A program made the position numbers and the translations under genes. A stretch of DNA of 40,848 nucleotides from Rariglobus sp. (GTDB lineage: Bacteria; Verrucomicrobiota; Verrucomicrobiia; Opitutales; Opitutaceae), in NCBI GenBank assembly GCA_029266495.1, contig JAQSWS010000029.1, positions 1-40,848 of the forward strand. The letters run 5' to 3'. Positions 1-7,603 of this stretch are shown one piece after another. The first letter of the stretch is position 1, and the number at the start of each line of letters is the position of its first letter. The notes under the pieces are model-generated. The model did no database searches, was not told where the DNA came from, and saw only the letters and a list, made by a program, of their open reading frames with translations.

Positions 1-1423
1 TGTCGTCCTGGCGTGCGGTGATCGGTTTCGCGGCGGCGCCCGATCTGGCGATGAGCCACACGTCCTTGCCGTCGTTGCTGCGGATCTTGAACAGGTGCCA
101 TTCGCCTTTGAGTTTTTTGCCGGCGAGGCGCAGCTTCAGATTGCCGGAGGCATAGTCGCCGCCAAGCACCTCGTAGGTGCCGATGTCCCAGACCATCACG
201 GTGCCTCCGCCATACTGGCCTTTGGGGATCGTGCCTTCAAATTTCAAGTAGGCGACGGGGTGGTCCTCGACGGCGAAGGCGGACCGTTTCACCCCGGTGT
301 CGGTCGGCACGCCCTTGGGGATCGCCCAGGATTTCAAGGTGCCGTCCATCTCCAGCCGGAAATCGTAATGCAGGTGCGAGGCGGCGTGTTTTTGGATGAC
401 GAAGCGGTTGTTCTTTCCGCCTGCGCTGCGTTTCTTAACCACCGGGCCGGGCTCTTTCGTTTTGGAGAAATCACGCTTGGCTTCATAGTCCTTCAACGTT
501 GCGGCCGCCGCGGCCACGGGCGGCGATTTCGGGCTGAACGCCTTGGGGAGTTTTTGTTTTAACGTGAGCACGGGGGCGAAGAGGTCGCCGAGTTTTTTCA
601 AGCGCTTGAGCGCGGCGTCGGGCGTGAAAAACAAGGTTTGCGGACGCTTGAGGCGTTTTAATTCATCCCACTTTACGGGCATGGAAACGAAGGGCTCCTC
701 GCGTTTTCCGCGCATGGAGTAGACGGCCACGGTGGTCTTTGAGGTGTTGTTTTGGCTCCAGTCGATGAACACCCGGCCGCGTCGATGGGTTTTGGCCATC
801 AGGCTGACGACCAGCGTGGGATGTTGTTGCTGCAGCAGCTCGGCCATCGCCTTCGCAAAACTCGCGGTCGCTTCATACGTCGTCGCGGTGTTCAGGGGCA
901 CGTAAATCTGAAGGCCTTTCGAGCCGGACACCTTGGGAAAGGTTTCCAGGCCCAGACCGTCGGTGATCGCCTTGATGAGAAACGCCACGCGAGCACAGGT
1001 GAGGAGGTCGGAACCCTCGCCGGGGTCGAGGTCGAAGACGATATGCGTGGGCCGGTCGAGTTTCGGCGCCCGGTGCAAAAACGGATGAAGCTCGATTGCT
1101 CCGAGGTTCGCGCACCAGGCGAGCGTCGAGGCGTCGTTGATCAAAATGTAATTGGTCTGCCCCGCGTGATGCCGGCGGTCGACCGCGTAAGTTTTGATCC
1201 AGGACGGTGCGAATTTGGGGGCGTTTTTTTCGTAGAACTTTTCGCCCTCCACTCCGTCCGGAAAACGAATGAGAGTGATCGGGCGCTGCTTGAGGTGGGG
1301 CAGGATGAACGGCGCGACGTCCACATAATACTGGATCATCTGCCCCTTGGTGAAACCCGTCTTCGGGAAGAACACCTTGCCGAGGTTTGTGAACTTTACC
1401 TCGGGAGCTTTTGTGCGCGGCAT
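1..1423 (-). CDS. ligD: DNA ligase D, polymerase and 3'-phosphoesterase part (partial, runs off window)
   Basis: This is the N-terminal 474 residues of the multidomain enzyme of bacterial non-homologous end joining. The frame is open to the window edge, so the C-terminal part is outside. Residues about 1-280 are the primase-polymerase domain, with catalytic Asp pair D131/D133 in VFDLDPGEG and a third Asp at D221. After an Ala/Lys-rich linker comes the phosphoesterase domain, with the hallmark FVIQKHAASHLHYDFRLE (residues 341-358; H346, H352). The order Pol-PE, presumably followed by an ATP-dependent ligase domain, matches the mycobacterial arrangement rather than the Pseudomonas PE-Lig-Pol order. 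The ATG at 1423 is 30 nt downstream of the ku stop on the same strand, so the two probably form one transcript. The ligase domain itself cannot be seen. Confidence 0.93.
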   Translation of the reverse strand, partial: MPRTKAPEVKFTNLGKVFFPKTGFTKGQMIQYYVDVAPFILPHLKQRPITLIRFPDGVEGEKFYEKNAPKFAPSWIKTYAVDRRHHAGQTNYILINDASTLAWCANLGAIELHPFLHRAPKLDRPTHIVFDLDPGEGSDLLTCARVAFLIKAITDGLGLETFPKVSGSKGLQIYVPLNTATTYEATASFAKAMAELLQQQHPTLVVSLMAKTHRRGRVFIDWSQNNTSKTTVAVYSMRGKREEPFVSMPVKWDELKRLKRPQTLFFTPDAALKRLKKLGDLFAPVLTLKQKLPKAFSPKSPPVAAAAATLKDYEAKRDFSKTKEPGPVVKKRSAGGKNNRFVIQKHAASHLHYDFRLEMDGTLKSWAIPKGVPTDTGVKRSAFAVEDHPVAYLKFEGTIPKGQYGGGTVMVWDIGTYEVLGGDYASGNLKLRLAGKKLKGEWHLFKIRSNDGKDVWLIARSGAAAKPITARQDD

Positions 1424-1453
1424 GAGGGGAAACGGTTTTGATGCGGCGCGTGG

Positions 1454-2317
1454 CTAGGCGGCCTTGGCGTGCGTGCGCCGTCTGGCCGGCTTTGCGACTT
1501 TCGACGACCGGGTCTTCCTGGTCTTTTTCGCCGCCCCGCCGCCACCGGCTTCCTTGAGGCTTTGCTGCAGCACGGCGGCGAGGTCGATGACGTTGGTAGG
1601 TTTCTTGCGCGGATGGCCGGCGGTGGGCAGTTCTTTCCCGCCGCTCTTCACTTTCTGGTCGATGAGCTTCATCAGCGCCGACCGGTAATCGTCGGTGTAG
1701 CGGCCGGGATCCCACTCTTCGGTCAATTGATCGACGAGGGTCCTGGCCATGGTGATCTCGCGCTTGCCGGGAGGTTTTTCCGCGGGAACCTTGATGGCGG
1801 ACGGCTCGACGATTTCATCGGCGAAGCGCATCAATTCCAGGACGAGCAGATTTCCGTTGGCCTTGACCGCGGCGAGGTGTTGCCGCGTGCGAATGATGAC
1901 CTTCGAGATCCCCGCCTTGTTGGTGTCGGCGAGCACGTGCCGCAGCAGGTGATACGCGGAGCCGCCGCCTTTTTGAGGCTCCAGATAGTAGGGCCGGTGA
2001 AAGAAGATGGGATTGATCTCGGTGAGTTCGACGAAGTCGACGATGTCGATGGTGTCGGTCGCCTCGAGGTCGACGCGTTTGAAATCCTCATCCTTGAGGA
2101 CGACGAATTTCCCCTTCTCGTATTCGTAGCCTTTGACGATCTGTTCCCATGGCACCTCCTTGCCGTCGACGGCGGCCACGCGCTTGTAATTGACGGGGCT
2201 GAGATCGCTGTTGCGCAGCAACTTGAACTTGAGTTCCTCGCTGCGGCTCGCGGTTTGCAGCGCGACCGGGATGTTGACGAGCCCGAAAGTGATCGAGCCT
2301 TTCCAGATGGAGCGCAT
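1454..2317 (-). CDS. ku: Ku homodimeric DNA end-binding protein
   Basis: This 287-residue bacterial Ku begins MRSIWKGSITFGLVNIPV, the standard family N-terminus. Ku rings thread onto double-strand DNA ends and recruit LigD. The Ku core beta-barrel spans roughly residues 1-250. The C-terminal tail (residues about 255-287) is Gly/Ala then Lys/Arg-rich, as in other bacterial Ku proteins, where the basic tail helps DNA binding and sliding. Its length is normal. It lies directly upstream of ligD on the same strand, giving a two-gene repair operon. No strong Shine-Dalgarno sequence is visible before the ATG. Assignment is secure from sequence and from the partner gene. Confidence 0.96.
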   Translation of the reverse strand: MRSIWKGSITFGLVNIPVALQTASRSEELKFKLLRNSDLSPVNYKRVAAVDGKEVPWEQIVKGYEYEKGKFVVLKDEDFKRVDLEATDTIDIVDFVELTEINPIFFHRPYYLEPQKGGGSAYHLLRHVLADTNKAGISKVIIRTRQHLAAVKANGNLLVLELMRFADEIVEPSAIKVPAEKPPGKREITMARTLVDQLTEEWDPGRYTDDYRSALMKLIDQKVKSGGKELPTAGHPRKKPTNVIDLAAVLQQSLKEAGGGGAAKKTRKTRSSKVAKPARRRTHAKAA

Positions 2318-2350
2318 GGCGTGCGATGTGGGGGAATGCGGAAGGCGGCT

Positions 2351-2506
2351 TCAGATCTTATCGAGCAGGAGAAGAACGATGATGATCACCAGCACGAGTC
2401 CCAGGCCGCCGGTCGGACCATAGCCCCAGTTCCGGCTGTGAGGCCAGGTCGGCAGGGCGCCGAGGAGAAGCAAAATCAGAATAATGAGGAGAACGGTTCC
2501 TAACAT
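2351..2506 (-). CDS. DUF3309-type hydrophobic mini-protein
   Basis: This 51-residue protein starts MLGTVLLIILILLLLGALP. It contains a central WPHSRNWGYGPTGGLG segment and ends in a second hydrophobic stretch, LGLVLVIIIVLLLLDKI. Two short membrane helices around a Trp/Tyr/Gly-rich loop with the sequence PTWPHSRNWGYGP are the pattern of the DUF3309 family, whose function is unknown. Its stop is 33 nt before the ku start on the same strand, so it may be the first or second gene of a ku-ligD transcript. Members of this family are common in environmental bacteria and often sit near stress genes (general knowledge). The family call is from motif memory. Confidence 0.8.
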   Translation of the reverse strand: MLGTVLLIILILLLLGALPTWPHSRNWGYGPTGGLGLVLVIIIVLLLLDKI

Positions 2507-2605
2507 GGGAGTCCTTTGAGTTGGGGGCGTTTGGGGTGGTCCGGCTCACGGACGCCACCATGAACCGGGTGGGAAGAAAGCGGTTAAGGGTTGTGTTGAA
2601 CAGTG

Positions 2606-2824
2606 TCAGGCGGGCGGGACGTGCCGGCGCGCTTGCTCCTTTTGCTGGGACGAAGCGATGGCGGAGGAGCCGGGGGTGGGCTCGTCGGCCGAGGGCTGGT
2701 CCCTTACGACGGGGGTGTCGCTGCGCAAGGTGCCGCGGGGTTGTTTGCTCGAGGAGCGTGCCATCGCGGCGAGCAAAAAGCCGAGCAGCACGAGCGTGAT
2801 CAGGATGAGCACCACGTATCCCAT
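2606..2824 (-). CDS. small single-pass membrane protein, unknown
   Basis: This 72-residue protein begins MGYVVLILITLVLLGFLLAAMARSS, a clear single transmembrane helix (about residues 3-21). It is followed by a hydrophilic tail rich in Ser, Pro, Gln and Arg, probably cytoplasmic. No family is recognised. The ATG at 2824 was chosen because the hydrophobic helix begins there; the frame upstream is open but not protein-like. It is the first of four co-directional minus-strand genes leading to ku and ligD, and is divergent from another small membrane protein gene at 2976. The Shine-Dalgarno sequence is weak. Confidence 0.6.
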   Translation of the reverse strand: MGYVVLILITLVLLGFLLAAMARSSSKQPRGTLRSDTPVVRDQPSADEPTPGSSAIASSQQKEQARRHVPPA

Positions 2825-2975
2825 GAATAATATTACCCGGAGGGATGCTCCGCCGCCATCGGCGGATCTGCCGTCCTGGCACCCGGTAGATCTCCGGGGT
2901 GCGGACGAGCATCCAGTTATGTTCGGAGGAACCGACCCGCGCGGGCACGGACCAAGGGGGCGGCACGCCCTTTTT

Positions 2976-3173
2976 ATGAGCTTCGATAAAGACCACCAGA
3001 GCCCGGATAAAATCGTCGATACCGGCAAGCGCACCACCAAGGTGAATCTTGGCGTCGTGGTCGGCGTCGTCCTGTTCTTTATCGTGATGAGTGTCGTCGT
3101 CTGGAACGTGGTGCAAAATCCGCCGCAGACTCCGGCGGAGGCGACGGATCTTCCTGGCGGCGATGGTCGGTAA
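2976..3173 (+). CDS. small single-pass membrane protein, unknown
   Basis: This 65-residue protein starts MSFDKDHQSPDKIVDTGKR. A single hydrophobic helix, VNLGVVVGVVLFFIVMSVVVW, spans residues about 23-43, and a short Pro/Glu/Asp-rich tail ends at DGR. A purine-rich AAGGGGG lies about 14 nt upstream of the ATG. No family is recognised. It is transcribed away from the small membrane protein gene at 2606-2824 and shares a 151-nt intergenic region with it, which probably holds both promoters. The call rests on the clean membrane helix and a sensible start. Confidence 0.55.
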   Translation: MSFDKDHQSPDKIVDTGKRTTKVNLGVVVGVVLFFIVMSVVVWNVVQNPPQTPAEATDLPGGDGR

Positions 3174-3233
3174 AAGGGCACTCGAAAGAGAATCCCGCCG
3201 GCACCCGCCCGTCCGGAGAAGGTCTGCGCAGGC

Positions 3234-3660
3234 ATGCATTGTTTTTCACTGATTCTCGGGGCGCGCAACACGCCCGGGGCAGGCCGCCGTTTCTCGAAAA
3301 AGGATGACGCGATGATTCGCGATCTGACGGCGCAACATTTCCCCGCCGGCTTTACCATCCTCAATGCCGGGGGCGGGTGGTTCGACCCGGCGCGAAAGCT
3401 GTTCGTGGAGGAGGAGGCGCGGCAGGTGCTCATCTGCACTTCGAGCGTCCGTGCCTTGCGCGAGTGGTGCGCGGCGCTGGCCGGAGCGTTGCGGCAAAAG
3501 GAACTGTTGCTGGTGGAGTTGGGCGTGGCACGCACGTTTCGCTATAAAAATCCGCGCCGGCTTCACGCCGGATGAGGCCCTGCGCCGCTGCTGGCAGGCG
3601 CGTATTCGGAGCGCGAGCAAGCTCGCGGCCTATCTGGGGGAAATGGGTGTAACAAAGTAG
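3234..3660 (+). pseudogene. unknown protein, interrupted by a +1 frameshift in an A5 run
   Basis: Read from ATG 3234 (GGAGAAGG about 11 nt upstream), frame 1 gives a plausible globular protein with AQHFPAGFTILNAGGGWFD and EEEARQVLICTSS segments. It ends at a TGA at 3575 after an arginine-rich, unnatural tail. Dropping one A from the five at 3546-3550 joins it to the next frame, which continues RYKIRAGFTPDEALRRCWQA and ends KLAAYLGEMGVTK at the TAG at 3660, about 141 residues in all. The restored C-terminus is much more protein-like than the truncated one. The N-terminal half faintly recalls DUF3574, but I do not claim that. Either the base is extra in the sequence, or the gene is decaying and makes a 113-residue product. 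Function unknown. Confidence 0.6.
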
Positions 3661-3826
3661 CACTGGGAGGATTTTCCGTGTTCTGCATCGGGCACGGAGC
3701 CGAATTGACCTGCGGCTTTCGGGCGGTGCGGAACGGCATCCGGACCCAATGGTCGCACCGTTCTCATCCCCGTCTTCTTCCACGAGGGAAGGAGCGCATC
3801 CATCCACCATCAAATATTACATCACC

Positions 3827-4318
3827 ATGTCATCCGAATCCCTGAAAGAACTCCTGGTCGAAGAACTCAAAGATCTTTACCACGCCGAAAAACAACTCGT
3901 GAAAGCCCTGCCCAAAATGGCCAAGGCCGCGTTCGACGACGAACTGAGGGCCGGACTCACCGAGCATCTCGAGGAAACCAAGGAGCACGTCACGCGCCTT
4001 GAACGTGTTTTCGAACTCCTCAACGAACCCGCAAAGACCAAGGTCTGCCCGGCAATGAAGGGGCTCATCGAGGAGGGTTCCGAGGCCTTGGAGGAGAAGG
4101 ATGCCTCCTCGGTGCGCGACGCGCAGATCATCGGTTCGGCGCAGCGAATCGAACATTATGAAATCGCCGCCTATGGCACGGCCCGGACCCTCGCCGAGAC
4201 GCTCGGGGAGGACGAAGTCGCCGAGATTCTCCAGACGACCCTGGATGAGGAGGGCGAGGCCGACAAAAAGCTCACCGCCGCCGCCGCCACGGTGAACGAG
4301 GCCGCGCTCACCGAATAA
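3827..4318 (+). CDS. DUF892 ferritin-like protein (YciE/YciF family), copy 1
   Basis: This 163-residue protein starts MSSESLKELLVEELKDLYHAEKQLVKALPKMAK, the typical start of the DUF892 family. It is predicted to be all-helical and ferritin-like, with conserved Glu/His residues (ELKDLYHAE, LEETKEHV, RIEHYEIAAYG) that in the family form a potential di-metal site. YciE and YciF are known as stress-induced proteins, and their biochemical role is unsettled. An upstream in-frame start at 3749 was rejected because the added residues are Ser/Thr-rich and unlike the family. A second, clearly paralogous gene lies at 9808-10308. The downstream hydrolase gene begins 14 nt after the stop, so they may be co-transcribed. 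Confidence 0.93.
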   Translation: MSSESLKELLVEELKDLYHAEKQLVKALPKMAKAAFDDELRAGLTEHLEETKEHVTRLERVFELLNEPAKTKVCPAMKGLIEEGSEALEEKDASSVRDAQIIGSAQRIEHYEIAAYGTARTLAETLGEDEVAEILQTTLDEEGEADKKLTAAAATVNEAALTE

Positions 4319-4332
4319 CCGGCGAACGCGTC

Positions 4333-4815
4333 ATGAAGAAAAAAACCGGACGGGAGCAACCCGCGCTTGTAATTGTCGACGTGCAGAAGGCGTTTTCGAT
4401 CCCTCCGAAAATTGTGGAGGAGATCCGCCGGTATTCCCGCCGGTTCAAGCGCCGGATCTTCACGCAGTTCGTCAACCCGTCCGGTTCCCTCTTCCGCAGA
4501 AAACTCGCCCAACGCTCCTGCGCGCCGGGCTCGGACGACCTGCTGCTCCTCATCGAGCCCGGACCGGGCGACATGGTCATTCGCAAATCGGGATACGGCC
4601 TCAAGGCAGGCGACATCCGCCGGCTCAAAGCGGCGAAGGTGAAGCGGGCGATCGTTTGCGGTGTCGACACCGATGCGTGCGTGCTGGGCGTGATGTTTTC
4701 GTTGTTTGACGCAGGCATCGTCTGCCATGTGAAGGAAAACCTGTGCTGGAGTTCCACGGGACTGCAGCAGGCGGGATTAAAGATCATCCGCGAGCAGTTT
4801 CCATCGCCACGTTAG
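4333..4815 (+). CDS. isochorismatase-fold cysteine hydrolase
   Basis: This 160-residue protein of the isochorismatase/nicotinamidase superfamily hydrolyses an amide or vinyl-ether substrate that cannot be told from sequence. The catalytic triad is visible: D16 in ALVIVDVQKAF, K85 in IRKSGYGL, and nucleophile C116 in CGVDTDACVLG. It is shorter than the 180-220 residues typical of the family, because the segment between the first Asp and the Lys is compact. The start is the ATG at 4333, 14 nt after the DUF892 stop. A perfect 7-bp hairpin follows the stop codon. Confidence 0.88.
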   Translation: MKKKTGREQPALVIVDVQKAFSIPPKIVEEIRRYSRRFKRRIFTQFVNPSGSLFRRKLAQRSCAPGSDDLLLLIEPGPGDMVIRKSGYGLKAGDIRRLKAAKVKRAIVCGVDTDACVLGVMFSLFDAGIVCHVKENLCWSSTGLQQAGLKIIREQFPSPR

Positions 4816-4818
4816 CGG

Positions 4819-4835
4819 CCGGCTTCGCAAGCCGG
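4819..4835 (+). terminator. hairpin after the isochorismatase-fold gene
   Basis: CCGGCTT, loop CGC, AAGCCGG: a perfect 7-bp stem starting 3 nt past the TAG at 4813-4815. There is no T-run after it, so it is not a classical intrinsic terminator. It may stop transcription with Rho, or protect the 3' end, before the flavoprotein gene at 4899. Confidence 0.4.
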
Positions 4836-4898
4836 GGTGGCGTGCGCCTCGTTCTCCATTCAGTTACCCAATCAAACTTATCTCGAAGCGGGGTTGTT

Positions 4899-5804
4899 GT
4901 GCACGATGTCATCATCATTGGTGCGGGGCCGGCGGGTTTGAGCGCGGCGCTGTTGCTGGCGCGCTGCCGGCGCACCGTTTTTCTTTTTGATTCCAACAAG
5001 CCGCGGAACGGCCTGTCGCAGGGATTGCATGGTTATCTCACGCGTGACGGCGTGGGACCCTTTGAATTGCGCGCACTGGGCCGTGCGGATCTCGCGCGCT
5101 ATCCCTGTATGACGTTGCACGAGGACACGGTGACCGACGTTCGTCGGGCGGCCGGAATGTTCGAGGTGACTGCCGAAAGCGGACGGAAGGAACGATCGCG
5201 ATTATTGCTGCTGGCGACGGGTCGCGTCGATTCGGTGCCCGACCGGCCGGGGTTTCAGGAATATTTCGGACGGGGGGTTTATCACTGCCCTTACTGCGAC
5301 GGCTGGGAGCATCGCGGACAACCGCTCGCGGTGTATGGCGGCGGCCGGCGCGTCATTGGCTTCGCCCGCGACCTGCTCACCTGGAGCGACCAGGTGACGA
5401 TTTGTTGTGACGGGCCACCGGAGTGGACCGGCGGAGAATCCCGGGCGGCGGGGCTGGGTATTCGCGTCATCACGCGCCGGCTGCTCAGGCTGGAAGGTGG
5501 TGCGGAGGGGCTGACCCACATCCGCTTCGAGACAGGGGATCCGTTGCCGTGCGGCGCGCTTTTTTTCAACGGAGAGTGTCCGCAACGATCGTCCCTGCCC
5601 GAGCGGCTGGGATGTCAGTTCGATCAGGACAGCTCCGTGCTCTGCAATCAGCACGCGGCGGCGAACGTTCCCGGTCTGTATATCGCGGGAAATGTTCGCG
5701 GCGGCCGCCACCTCGCGATCACCGCGGCGGCGGAGGGCGCGGAGGCCGCGGTGGCGATCAACGAGGTGCTGCTTGATCGCGCTTATCCGTCCTCCTCGGC
5801 ATGA
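4899..5804 (+). CDS. thioredoxin reductase-like FAD/NAD(P) oxidoreductase
   Basis: This 301-residue flavoprotein of the low-molecular-weight thioredoxin reductase family is counted from GTG 4899. The FAD-binding GAGPAG lies at residues 8-13, and redox pair C130/C133 sits in YHCPYCDGWE. A second dinucleotide fold follows (VYGGGRRVIGFA), and the C-terminal FAD-contact motif is GLYIAGNVRG near residues 258-270. The HCPYC-type motif is found in TrxR-like enzymes acting on diverse disulfides, including the GliT-like group that makes dithiols in natural products, as well as in stand-alone reductases. Upstream in-frame sequence back to 4743 overlaps the hydrolase gene and has no family match, so GTG next to HDVIIIGAG is preferred. 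The 3' end overlaps the next gene by 4 nt (ATGA). Confidence 0.88.
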   Translation: MHDVIIIGAGPAGLSAALLLARCRRTVFLFDSNKPRNGLSQGLHGYLTRDGVGPFELRALGRADLARYPCMTLHEDTVTDVRRAAGMFEVTAESGRKERSRLLLLATGRVDSVPDRPGFQEYFGRGVYHCPYCDGWEHRGQPLAVYGGGRRVIGFARDLLTWSDQVTICCDGPPEWTGGESRAAGLGIRVITRRLLRLEGGAEGLTHIRFETGDPLPCGALFFNGECPQRSSLPERLGCQFDQDSSVLCNQHAAANVPGLYIAGNVRGGRHLAITAAAEGAEAAVAINEVLLDRAYPSSSA

Positions 5805-6934
5805 CCATGAAAAATCAGTCGACGATGCCCGCTGGAAAACCGTTTCGCCACCGCGCGCTTTGGGTGACGTTTGCGATCGTCGTCGGACTTTTGCTGTTCG
5901 TCCGCTTCGCGGCGTCTCCGATTGTCACGAAGGTGGTGAACCGGAAGTTATCCGCGTTGCCTGACTACACGGGGCGGGTCGAAGCCGTGAACCTCGCGCT
6001 CTGGAGAGGCACCGCGAATGTGAAGAACTTCACGCTTGAGACGCGAAAATCCCCGGAGGACGGGCCGATGGTGAAGGTCCGGCGGGCAACGGTCTCGATC
6101 GCGTGGGCGCCGCTTTTCCGCGGAAAATTCGGCGGACAAGCCTTGGTGGAGGACGCCGAGTTCACGATCTTCAACGATATCGCGATCCCGGAGGACAAGA
6201 AGTCGGGGGAGCAAAAGCATGAGGAGCGGGAGGGGAAGGTGGCGGAAATGCGGGAGTGGCAGGGGATCATGCGAGAGGCATTTCCGCTGGAGATCAGCCG
6301 GTTTGAACTGCGCAACGCGCAGTTGCGCTATGTCGACCGCACGGTGGAGTCACATCCGGAGATCGCGATGGAGCAGGTGGGGATCGTCGCCACCGGTCTC
6401 CGCAACCGGCACGAGGAACGGGACGCAAAAAACGAAAATCTTCCGGCGCACGTCACGTTCGATGCGTCGGTCAAAACCGGCGGGCGGATAGCCGTGGAGA
6501 TCTGGGCTGATCCAATTGCGGATCAGCCGCGGTTCAAGGTGAACATGGAGGTGAAGGGACTCGAGCTGACGCCGCTCAACGGCCTGCTGCGCACCTATAC
6601 CAAGACGGAGGCGGAGCGCGGACGCTTTGAGGTGTTTGCCGAAATCACCGCCGAGGGAGGTCGTTATCAGGGTTACTTGAAGCCGTTTTTTGAGGACCTC
6701 GAGTTTCACGCCGTCCGCGAGGAAAAGTTTTTGAAGCGTGCCGCGACCGCGGTGACCAATGCCGTCGCGGCGGTCTTGAAGAATGAGAACGAGAAGACCG
6801 CCACCCAGGTTCCCATCGAGGGCAACTTCACCGACAATCGCGTCGACATCTGGGAGACTATCCGGAACTTGTTGCGCAATGCTTTTGTGCAGGCTCTCCG
6901 CGAAGGCTTCGCGGGGCAGACTCCTTCCGACTGA
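5801..6934 (+). CDS. DUF748/AsmA-like membrane-anchored protein
   Basis: This 377-residue protein has one N-terminal membrane helix (ALWVTFAIVVGLLLFVRFAA, about residues 19-38). A large periplasmic part follows, with the DUF748 signature VTKVVNRKLSALPDYTGRVEAVNLALWRG. The family belongs to the AsmA/TAM superfamily of bridge-like periplasmic proteins linked to outer-membrane lipid or protein traffic (general knowledge). At about 377 residues it is much shorter than the roughly 1000-residue DUF748 proteins of Pseudomonas. Its ATG overlaps the flavoprotein stop by 4 nt, and it ends 18 nt before the methyltransferase, so it lies inside the polyketide operon. A role in moving a lipidic product is only a guess from position. 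Confidence 0.82.
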   Translation: MTMKNQSTMPAGKPFRHRALWVTFAIVVGLLLFVRFAASPIVTKVVNRKLSALPDYTGRVEAVNLALWRGTANVKNFTLETRKSPEDGPMVKVRRATVSIAWAPLFRGKFGGQALVEDAEFTIFNDIAIPEDKKSGEQKHEEREGKVAEMREWQGIMREAFPLEISRFELRNAQLRYVDRTVESHPEIAMEQVGIVATGLRNRHEERDAKNENLPAHVTFDASVKTGGRIAVEIWADPIADQPRFKVNMEVKGLELTPLNGLLRTYTKTEAERGRFEVFAEITAEGGRYQGYLKPFFEDLEFHAVREEKFLKRAATAVTNAVAAVLKNENEKTATQVPIEGNFTDNRVDIWETIRNLLRNAFVQALREGFAGQTPSD

Positions 6935-6952
6935 CGAGGCAGGTCCATCGCC

Positions 6953-7603
6953 ATGAACGCACGCTTCGTGCAACCCGAAATCCTCGACCGTCTGCCTGAT
7001 GACGCGCCGGCCGCGCAGCGTTCCCGCCGTGACCTGCGGATGATCAATCGCCTGCTAGGCAATGAGCGATGGTTCCGGCGCGTCCTGGCGCCGCGTCTCC
7101 GACGGGGTGAACGCCTGCTGGAAGTGGGGGCGGGGGATGGCATGCTCGGTCTCGGCCTGATGGAGGCGGGACTCGGAACGGTTGCGGGTCTCGATCTGGT
7201 GCGGCGACCGGCGTCCTGGCCGGAGCGGGCGCCCTGGTTTCAGACCTCGGTGTTTCAGTTCATGTCGTGGACGGATTATCCCGTCGTCATCGGCAACCTG
7301 ATCTTTCATCATTTCGATGCGGATGAACTGGCCGTCCTGGGTGCGCAATTGAACCGCGGTGCACGTCTCATCGTCGTGAGCGAACCGTTGCGTTCGCCCC
7401 ATGCGGCACGCCTGTTTTCCCTGTTGTGTCCCTTGATGCGGGCCGATCCGGTGACGCGTCATGACGGGCGGGTGAGCATTGAGGCGGGGTTCCGTGGCGG
7501 CGAATTACCGGCCCTGCTCAGGCTTGATCCGAAGGTGTGGACCTGGCGTGTCGATGAAACGTTGCGAGGCGCCTGCCGCCTGATTGCGGAAAGGCGTTCG
7601 TGA
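6953..7603 (+). CDS. class I SAM-dependent methyltransferase (type III PKS operon)
   Basis: This 216-residue protein has the SAM-binding motif I LLEVGAGDGMLGLGLMEAGL around residues 47-66, followed by the acidic end of strand 2 in VAGLDLV. NLIFHHFDADEL matches the post-motif strand-4 region, typical of class I small-molecule methyltransferases. The start codon follows the DUF748 stop by 18 nt, and the stop overlaps the FAD gene as TGATG. The methylated substrate is unknown; from the neighbours it may be the polyketide or a derived quinone or phenol. In the Streptomyces srs cluster, a methyltransferase and a flavoprotein also tailor a type III PKS product, but that methyltransferase is of a different fold. 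Confidence 0.88.
   Translation: MNARFVQPEILDRLPDDAPAAQRSRRDLRMINRLLGNERWFRRVLAPRLRRGERLLEVGAGDGMLGLGLMEAGLGTVAGLDLVRRPASWPERAPWFQTSVFQFMSWTDYPVVIGNLIFHHFDADELAVLGAQLNRGARLIVVSEPLRSPHAARLFSLLCPLMRADPVTRHDGRVSIEAGFRGGELPALLRLDPKVWTWRVDETLRGACRLIAERRS

Noticed and set aside
95-1441. Plus-strand frames over ligD (155 and 229 codons)
   Set aside because: Opposite-strand shadows of clear Pol and PE domains.
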